Shown here one piece after another: positions 60,701 to 64,000 of a stretch of DNA of 64,000 bases. The notes beneath the pieces were generated by a model. That model saw only the letters and a list, made by a program, of their open reading frames with translations, was not told where the DNA came from and made no database searches. Source of the DNA: Gentiana macrophylla (taxonomy: Eukaryota; Streptophyta; Magnoliopsida; Gentianales; Gentianaceae). The stretch covers positions 116,059,845 to 116,123,844 of the forward strand of contig CM047805.1 of assembly GCA_026214975.1 (NCBI GenBank), read 5' to 3'. The stretch's first letter is position 1. Every line of letters begins with the position of its first letter. Position numbers and translations under genes: made by a program.

Positions 60701-63700
60701 CATGTCTTTCTGGATTATAGGGTTGCTCACAGTCGGCACATATCTTTGCTAACAACATATCAAGTACTGGTACTCACGGTGCATATGGAGCTTGGTGAAC
60801 TTAATTTGCACTTGTCTGATGAATATCAGGAAGGCATAAAAGAGAGCCTGTTTGGTGTGGAGACAAATGCAGGCTCCCTACTGCACATAGCTAAGTTTAG
60901 CCTGGACTGGGGCAAAAAGGATATCGATTCACCGGAGGAAGGCTGCAGCAGGTGTAAAATGGTTCTCTCAAGTGAGGTATCCGGAGTAGGTTTCTACTTC
61001 ACCTTCAGGCGTCTTGAATCTCTGATATCGACTGCTTTTGCTTACAAGGCTTTGTTGAAAAAGTTGTCTGCTTCCAGTAAGAAGCCTGCAAACTTCCAGA
61101 AGGAAAAGTCATCCAGGCCATCAGGGAAGGGGATTCAGCTTGTAAAATTCAATCTTGAAAGATGCACTGTGAATTTCTATGGGGATGTAGGATTGGATAA
61201 AGTTATGATTGAGGACCCAAAACGTGTTAACTACGGATCTCAGGGTGGTCGAGTCGTTATCAGTGTGTCAGCAGACGGTACCCCTCGGACAGCACTAGTA
61301 ATGTCCACTATTTCAGACGAGTACAGTAAGTTGAAGTATTCTGTATCACTCGATATATTCCACCTCGGTTTTAGCATGAATAAGGAAAAACAATCAGCGC
61401 AGATTGAGGTTGAGCGAGCAAGATCTATCTACCAGGAATATTTAGAAGACAGCAACCCTAGATCAAAAGTTGTTTTGCTTGATATGCAAAATGCAAAATT
61501 TGTGAGGCGACCTGTTGGAGTTGCTGTCGGCTCTCTTTTTAGTGCTACTGATATTGCTGTTAGATGGGAGCCTGATTTACATATTGCACTTGTTGAGCTT
61601 TCATTGCACTTGAAGTTACTGATGCACACTCAAAAGCTGCAAGTTCTAAAAAATGAAGAAACTATCTCTGAGACAACAGATAATAAAGAGAAAGAAATTT
61701 ATGTTGAATCTTCACAGAGTGAAAAGCAGCATAAGAAAAGAGAGTCCATTTTTGCTATTGATGTGGAAATGCTGAGGATATCCGCTGAAGCTGGAGATGG
61801 GGTTGAAACCATGGTCCAGGTTCAGTCAATATTTTCCGAGAATGCTAAAATTGGTGTGCTTCTAGAAGGACTCATTTTCACTTTCAATGAAGCAAGAATT
61901 TTTAGAAGTAGCAGAATGCAAATTTCTCGTGTTCCAAGTGCATCTGGCAGTATGTCAGATTCAAAAACCGAGACAGTAACCACCTGGGATTGGGTAATTC
62001 AAGCCCTTGATGTCCAAATATGCATGCCATACAGGTTAGAATTGCGTGCCATTGATGATTCTGTGGAAGAAATGCTGCGTGCACTGAAACTTGTCACTGC
62101 TGCTAGGACTAAAGTCATATTGCCTTTGAAGAAAGACAGCGTGAAACCTAAAAAGGCAAGTTCATCAAAATTTGGTTGTGTAAGATTTTGCATCAAGAAA
62201 CTAGCAGCTGATATTGAGGAAGAGCCTTTTCAAGGTTGGCTTGATGAACACTATCGGCTTTTGAAGAATGAAGCCTGTGAAACTGCTGTCAGGTTGAACT
62301 TCCTTGATGATACTCTTATGAAAGCTGGGCAAACTGAAAAGGATGATTCTGTTAATGAAGTCAAGATTTGTTTTGAGGGAGAAGAGATTAATATTCATGA
62401 TAATGATGCAATCGAGAAATTGCGAAATGAGATCTACAAGCAGTCATTCCGTGCATATTATCGAGCATGCCAGAATCTTGCCCCTTCGGATGGGTCAGGG
62501 GCTTGTAGGAACGGTTTTCAATCTGGTTTCAAGCCTAGCACTGGAAGAACATCTCTTATGTCTATTTCAGCCACAGAGTTAGATATAACTCTTAGAAGAA
62601 TTGATGGCGGTGATGCTGGGATGATCGAAGTTCTTCAGAAACTTGACCCAGTGTGCTGTGCTCATAATATTCCATTTTCACGTCTGTATGGAAGTAATCT
62701 TACTCTGAGCACAGGTTCTCTCGTTGCCCGCATAAGGGACTACACCTGTCCCTTGTTTGCTGGTACCTCTGGCAAATGTGAAGGCCGTCTTATCTTAGCT
62801 CAACAGGTTTCTTTTAGATATGTTTTTTCCCTGCATATGCTGATTGGATGTGTTACAATAACAATTGTATGTGTTATAAGCTCTCTTTACAGATGGTGCC
62901 ATACCTGCTTTTGTGACGAGATATGAAAGGATAGCACTATTGCCATAGCAGTTTTACTAATGCCAGAGCAATTGGGCTTTGGCATTGGCAGAACTGCTCT
63001 GACAATATACTAAACAGCAGTGTCATGCTATTGCAAGAGCAATTTGCTCTGGCATTAACTAGCCGACATGAAAAAGTGGTTGGCAGTTGTAGTTTACTGT
63101 ACCCAGTTGTCAGACTAACTGAGCAGCTCTAAGCATCTATGACTTCATGATTAATGCACTAAACATAATATTGGAATTCTTGTGCTATGATAATTTGAAA
63201 TGATTTTCCTTGTTAATTTGCAGGCGACTTGTTTTCAGCCCCAAATTCATCAAGATGTCTATATTGGGAAATGGAGGAACGTTTGCTTGCTTCGTTCAGC
63301 CACTGGCACAACTCCGCCAATGAAAACATTCTTGGATTTGCCCATTCATTTCCAGAAAGCAGAAGTTTCCTTTGGTGTTGGTTTTGAGCCATCTCTTACT
63401 GATATTAGTTATGCTTTTACTGTGGCTCTTCGAAGGGCAAACTTGAGCGTTAGGAACCCAAATCCATTGGTTCAGCCACCTAAAAAGGAAAAAAGTTTAC
63501 CTTGGTGGGATGAAATGAGAAACTATATCCATGGAAATACTTCTTTATTAATCTCTGAGACCAAGTGGAATGTGCTTGCCAGTACTGATCCTTATGAATT
63601 TTCTGACAGACTACAAATTCGCTCAGGTTATATGGAAATTCAGCAATCAGACGGCCGTGTTTTTGTTACTGCTAAGGATTTCAAGATTTTTTTGAGCAGC

Positions 63701-64000
63701 TTGGAGAGCTTGCTGAAAAATTCTAGCTTGAAGCAGCCTGCTGGCTTTTCTGGAGCTTTTCTTGTGGCACCAACATTTAGCGTTGAAGTCATAATGGAGT
63801 GGGAGTGTGAGTCTGGAAATCCACTCAACCATTATTTATTTGCACTTCCCATAGAAGGTGTACCTCGTGAATTTGTTTATGATCCCTTCAGGTCTACTTC
63901 TCTCTCTTTGAGATGGAACCTATCACTCAGACCTTACCTTCTCTCTTCTGACAATGACAGAGAATCCTCGTCAAAGGGTGATGGTGCTGCCCTTGATGAA
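29589..64000 (+). CDS. SAB: SABRE / KINKY POLLEN-like giant protein gene, exons 1-10, 3' end outside window
   Basis: Ten exons joined in phase give ~1,430 residues, about half of a ~2,600-aa family member. Landmarks are an N-terminal membrane segment (residues ~5-25), [92 protein letters not shown] and [10 protein letters not shown]. These match the plant SABRE/KIP proteins (maize APT1), members of the Hobbit/BLTP2/FMP27 bridge-like lipid-transfer family. In plants they act in cell expansion, polar growth and division-plane orientation at ER-contact and vesicle sites. SABRE and KIP cannot be told apart from this half. Introns total >30 kb and are TE-filled. Exon 9 carries an apparent +1 frameshift near 60770, so the copy may be a pseudogene or contain an assembly error. 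Confidence 0.9.
29660..30770 (+). other. Intron 1, proximal unique part
   Basis: T-rich intronic sequence with no coding signal or recognised repeat. Confidence 0.5.
30780..31345 (+). mobile_element. Decayed copia remnant, plus strand (intron 1)
   Basis: TTGGTATCAGAGCTG at 30794 looks like an initiator-Met-tRNA primer site. Downstream, YMKQPPGM-like sequence, [20 protein letters not shown] and IEIT (31195-31290) are the reverse-transcriptase palm region in mutated form. Heavily deleted; no LTRs identified. Confidence 0.55.
31770..33270 (-). mobile_element. Truncated copia element, minus strand (intron 1)
   Basis: Reading leftward: RT pieces around 32720-33230, then [18 protein letters not shown] (32620), [20 protein letters not shown] (about 32520-32460) and an RNase H piece [20 protein letters not shown] (about 32240). 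The 3' end follows: CAAGCTTGAGGGGGC (polypurine tract) and LTR-like TGCAGAAATATTATTAATG (32024 down to ~31770). Gag, PR, IN and the 5' LTR are absent. Confidence 0.7.
33601..33870. mobile_element. Stowaway-like MITE, one end decayed (intron 1)
   Basis: After a TA it starts CTACCTCCGTCCCAAAATGT; the other side ends with GGACTTGCATTTTGGG, the inverse of CCCAAAATGTAAGTCC. The last ~10 bp of the right terminal repeat and the second TA are degraded. Confidence 0.7.
34228..34339 (+). CDS. SAB: SABRE-like exon 2 (codons 24-61)
   Basis: Acceptor TTTGTTTCAG. It reads [20 protein letters not shown] and then [17 protein letters not shown], the conserved start of the lipid-transfer groove. Donor AAG|GTATGC. 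Confidence 0.92.
35038..35287 (-). repeat. Copia LTR, 3' copy
   Basis: Same 250-bp sequence as 39891-40140, bounded by TG...CA. The polypurine tract lies immediately to its right (minus strand CTTGTGGGGGAG). Confidence 0.9.
35300..36690 (-). pseudogene. Copia RT and RNase H region, frameshifted (35038-40140 element)
   Basis: [38 protein letters not shown] and [15 protein letters not shown] (36494-36200) give a clear RT with its YVDD box. After a frame break come [16 protein letters not shown] (about 35940) and [17 protein letters not shown]. Several short frame changes interrupt the sequence even though the LTRs are identical. Confidence 0.8.
36690..38760 (-). pseudogene. Copia protease and integrase region (35038-40140 element)
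   Basis: [20 protein letters not shown] (38725-38666) is the protease with its DSGA active site. [20 protein letters not shown] is the pre-integrase zinc region. Integrase core: [40 protein letters not shown] and [20 protein letters not shown], so the catalytic Asp, Asp and Glu are present. A small break near 38130-38190 separates PR from the 476-codon IN frame (36695-38125). Confidence 0.85.
38980..39853 (-). pseudogene. Copia gag with CCHC knuckle (35038-40140 element)
   Basis: [20 protein letters not shown] at 39853 starts gag; [20 protein letters not shown] is the family's substrate-like motif. The frame stops at 39326 and resumes at 39252 with [32 protein letters not shown] (near 39020) with CLVIHG is the nucleic-acid-binding knuckle. 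Confidence 0.8.
39891..40140 (-). repeat. Copia LTR, 5' copy
   Basis: Identical to 35038-35287 as read. The minus-strand primer site TGGTATCGGAGC adjoins its left edge. Confidence 0.9.
40816..41110 (+). mobile_element. TRIM-like miniature LTR retrotransposon (intron 2)
   Basis: Two short terminal repeats (40816 to ~40872 and 41038-41110) both start TGTTGAA and contain TAGCTTAAGCTTTTGG and GTAATTCAA. Directly after the first is the primer site TGGTATCAGAGC (40874); directly before the second is CACTTGGGGGAG. The 165-bp interior is noncoding. It splits the integrase reading frame of the older copia. I see no clean target duplication. Confidence 0.7.
42127..42485 (+). other. Intron 2, distal part
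   Basis: AT-rich intronic sequence leading to the acceptor TTTTCATTTTCAG. No coding signal. Confidence 0.5.
42486..42746 (+). CDS. SAB: SABRE-like exon 3 (codons 62-148)
   Basis: [20 protein letters not shown] ... [20 protein letters not shown]. Exactly 87 codons, phase 0 on both sides. A basic low-complexity stretch ([13 protein letters not shown]) lies in the middle. Confidence 0.93.
43082..43341 (+). CDS. SAB: SABRE-like exon 4 (codons 149-235)
   Basis: [20 protein letters not shown] ... [14 protein letters not shown]. Acceptor ATACCTCAG, donor ATAG|GTAAGT. Ends in phase 2. Confidence 0.93.
43342..44714 (+). other. Intron 4 (1.4 kb)
   Basis: No ORF or repeat that I can name. GT start and TTTTTGTTCAG end. 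Confidence 0.5.
44715..44934 (+). CDS. SAB: SABRE-like exon 5 (codons 235-308)
   Basis: [20 protein letters not shown] ... [10 protein letters not shown]. Phase returns to 0 at the donor AAG|GTTAGT. A lysine/asparagine-rich loop lies in the centre. Confidence 0.9.
44935..45766 (+). other. Intron 5 with a (CT)n microsatellite
   Basis: A CT/TC run of ~28 bp lies at 45457-45485. Otherwise featureless. Confidence 0.6.
45767..45937 (+). CDS. SAB: SABRE-like exon 6 (codons 309-365)
   Basis: [20 protein letters not shown] ... [13 protein letters not shown]. 57 codons, phase 0. Acceptor TTGATAG, donor CAA|GTATGA. Confidence 0.92.
46038..46115 (+). CDS. SAB: SABRE-like exon 7 (codons 366-391)
   Basis: [20 protein letters not shown] then VYIPLQ. 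26 codons, phase 0. Acceptor AATTGCAG, donor CAG|GTTTTT. Intron 6 before it is only 100 bp. Confidence 0.9.
46196..46462. mobile_element. Stowaway MITE (intron 7)
   Basis: 267 bp, flanked by TA on both sides (46194-46195, 46463-46464). Left end CTACCTTTGTCCCTCAAAAC, right end GAGCGACGGAGGTAG; the ends are inverted repeats (CTACCTCCGTCGCTCAAAAA on the other strand). TA duplication and CTACCTCCGTC termini define Tc1/mariner Stowaway MITEs. Confidence 0.88.
46465..47385. other. Intron 7, middle part
   Basis: No convincing gene. CACCTTGGGGGAGTATAAC (47355) resembles a polypurine tract/LTR junction on the plus strand, so an old LTR element may be present. Confidence 0.35.
47390..48440 (-). mobile_element. 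Truncated copia fragment (RT end and RNase H), minus strand (intron 7)
   Basis: [15 protein letters not shown] and [15 protein letters not shown] (48090-47950) are the end of RT; RNase H-like peptides follow toward 47591. YVDD-region and YGLKQSP-like sequence, decayed, lies at 48240-48420. Gag, PR, IN and LTRs are not seen. Confidence 0.7.
48441..49065. repeat. Intron 7 distal part with an irregular minisatellite
   Basis: ACACCAATACACCATGA and close variants recur five or more times between ~48708 and 48900, mixed with ACTAATCATGG words. The rest is T-rich intron ending in the exon 8 acceptor. Confidence 0.7.
49066..49317 (+). CDS. SAB: SABRE-like exon 8 (codons 392-475)
   Basis: [20 protein letters not shown] ... 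[11 protein letters not shown]. 84 codons, phase 0. Acceptor TTTTTTACAG, donor CAT|GTAAGA. The 11.4-kb intron 8 follows. Confidence 0.92.
49817..51228 (-). pseudogene. Copia RT and RNase H (49516-54486 element)
   Basis: [20 protein letters not shown] (51228), [60 protein letters not shown] (50786), [15 protein letters not shown], then RNase [21 protein letters not shown] (about 50060). Frames break near 50780-50880 and 50100-50530. All catalytic blocks are visible. Confidence 0.8.
51403..53110 (-). pseudogene. Copia protease and integrase (49516-54486 element)
   Basis: [20 protein letters not shown] (PR/post-PR), [20 protein letters not shown] (pre-integrase), [77 protein letters not shown]. 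The DSGA of the protease lies at about 53110 in a shifted frame ([15 protein letters not shown]). Three frame pieces overlap at 52430-52490 and 51845-52040. Confidence 0.8.
53249..54139 (-). CDS. Copia gag (49516-54486 element), 296 aa
   Basis: [20 protein letters not shown] at 54139 starts gag. [20 protein letters not shown] and [20 protein letters not shown] are the UBN2-type gag core. [20 protein letters not shown] follows. Near 53340 the frame slips before the CCHC knuckle ([14 protein letters not shown] in the neighbouring frame). One nearly intact ORF. Confidence 0.85.
   Translation of the reverse strand: MSENQSGTTNSSTTSAARSGFDNPTLQITTMKLNGNNYIQWSQSVRMFITGRGKMRYLTGSIKAPSQENPDAYYIWETENAIVNAWLINSMELEIGQVHLFCSTAKEIWDAISATYSDQRNFSQAFGVKSRLRSMKQGSLDNAKYFNSLKMLWQEYDQLSAIEWDCAGDARKFRKFIERERVFEFLEGLNPTYEAARERIIALVPFPSLQEAFASIIKEENRRGARGGLLPTPGGEPSAFLNQQTETSGNSKGFQKKDQWEFLGVIIAKRKATPGTLVGASMADPTICPKSWSEEA
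54732..54788. repeat. (TA)n microsatellite
   Basis: About 28 TA units in intron 8 between two copia insertions. Confidence 0.95.
54820..55070 (-). mobile_element. Copia RT fragment, minus strand (left flank of the next element)
   Basis: Contains [24 protein letters not shown] sequence from the RT '[11 protein letters not shown]' region. CATCCTGGAGGTA...CATAAACACA occurs twice (54925 and 55034), marking a small duplication at the junction. Probably the same old element as 59489-59850. Confidence 0.45.
55149..56422 (-). pseudogene. Copia RT (55070-59488 element)
   Basis: [80 protein letters not shown] in one 256-codon frame (56422-55652). After a break that removes the YVDD frame (near 55610-55660) come [20 protein letters not shown] and [20 protein letters not shown] (55445-55149). 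Confidence 0.8.
56601..58060 (-). pseudogene. Copia protease and integrase (55070-59488 element)
   Basis: [20 protein letters not shown] (PR, about 58065-58005), [20 protein letters not shown] (pre-integrase), [40 protein letters not shown] and [20 protein letters not shown] (integrase with DDE residues), then [20 protein letters not shown]. Frames 57787-57050 and 57053-56601 meet at a small shift. Confidence 0.82.
58100..59160 (-). pseudogene. Copia gag with CCHC knuckle (55070-59488 element)
   Basis: From [11 protein letters not shown] (59156) through [40 protein letters not shown] and [20 protein letters not shown] to [19 protein letters not shown] (58380-58320). At least four frame pieces. 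Confidence 0.78.
59202..59488 (-). repeat. Copia LTR (5' copy, minus orientation)
   Basis: TGTGGAAAAATG...GAATCTCTACA. The outer end shares GAATCTCTACA with the 35038 element LTR, consistent with one family. Confidence 0.75.
59489..59850 (-). mobile_element. Old copia fragment (pre-integrase/protease region), minus strand
   Basis: [20 protein letters not shown], followed upstream by KSGMMIGNAK-like sequence (about 59670). It was split by the insertion ending at 59488. Confidence 0.55.
59851..60720. other. Intron 8, distal part
   Basis: No gene seen. An (AC)n tract lies at 60358-60380. GT-AG intron ends TGGATTATAG before exon 9. Confidence 0.55.
60721..62806 (+). CDS. SAB: SABRE-like exon 9 (codons 476-1170) with apparent +1 frameshift
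   Basis: In phase from exon 8 the exon reads [18 protein letters not shown] and then meets TGA at 60796-60798. The family-like sequence continues in the next frame from [19 protein letters not shown] onward to [12 protein letters not shown]. Exon length is 2,086 = 3n+1, while both neighbouring introns are phase 0, so one extra base near 60768-60780 explains everything. The remaining ~680 codons are open and full of conserved blocks ([57 protein letters not shown]). The real coding exon ends at 62806, although the frame stays open into the intron to 62926. Confidence 0.88.
62807..63223. other. Intron 9 with a small fold-back
   Basis: AATGCCAGAGCA (62959-62970) and TGCTCTGGCATT (63045-63056) form a perfect 12-bp inverted repeat, extended by flanking partial matches, in a ~100-bp segment. 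It may be a MITE relic. Nothing coding. Confidence 0.6.
63224..64000 (+). CDS. SAB: SABRE-like exon 10 (from codon 1171), runs off the window
   Basis: Acceptor AATTTGCAG. It reads [20 protein letters not shown] ..., [17 protein letters not shown] ..., [20 protein letters not shown] ..., [18 protein letters not shown]. 259 codons without a stop; the exon or gene continues beyond 64000. Confidence 0.93.

Noticed and set aside
62807..62926. C-terminal 40 codons of the open frame after exon 9
   Set aside because: Read-through into intron 9: a canonical donor at 62806 and family-like sequence resuming in phase at 63224 show the exon ends earlier.

Overview
This is plant nuclear DNA, most likely from a eudicot. 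It is rich in transposable elements (TEs), has spliced plant-type genes, and contains Ty3/gypsy (Athila- and Tat-type), Ty1/copia (Sirevirus-type and others), Helitron, Stowaway and TRIM elements. I see no rRNA, tRNA or CRISPR. The window has two halves: a nested TE block (1-28791) and the 5' half of one large host gene (29589 to beyond 64000).

TE block. An Athila-like, non-autonomous Ty3/gypsy element runs from before the window to 11883. Its 5' LTR remnant is 985-2049, followed by a tRNA-Asp-like primer site, one truncated gag/protease-border ORF (2250-3167) and a 3' LTR that starts at 4897. The 5' LTR is cut at 984 by the end of another LTR element. The 3' LTR is split at a (TA)n tract by a 4.87-kb Helitron (5844-10714, minus orientation). 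The Helitron carries captured exons, including two encoding the LSM/LsmAD part of an Ataxin-2 (CID3/CID4-like) protein. Next comes the 3' end of a Sirevirus-like copia element: a broken coiled-coil ORF and a 1.7-kb LTR. That LTR is split by a complete but decayed 13.7-kb Tat-lineage Ty3/gypsy element (14936-28657) flanked by the 5-bp duplication GTTAA. The Tat element has gag, PR, RT, RNase H, a second archaeal-type RNase H and integrase on the plus strand. Downstream it has a spliced antisense gene (25077 down to 22114), a six-unit ~122-bp tandem array (26001-26735) and a short sense ORF with its own TATA box.

Host gene. Ten exons from 29589 to the window end encode the N-terminal ~1,430 residues of a SABRE/KINKY POLLEN (BLTP2/Hobbit-family bridge-like lipid transfer) protein. 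All splice sites used are GT-AG. The introns are greatly enlarged: intron 1 is 4.6 kb, intron 2 8.1 kb, intron 7 3.0 kb and intron 8 11.4 kb. They hold two complete copia elements (35038-40140, LTRs identical as far as I can read; 49516-54486), a third nearly complete one (about 55070-59488), several fragments, one TRIM and two Stowaway-like MITEs. The three large copia elements all lie antisense to the gene.

Exon 9 has length 3n+1 between two phase-0 introns, and family-like peptide changes frame near 60770. The gene therefore carries either a real frameshift or a one-base assembly error. The Tat LTR pair also differs mostly by small indels, which makes residual sequencing error a serious alternative for many of the broken frames here.
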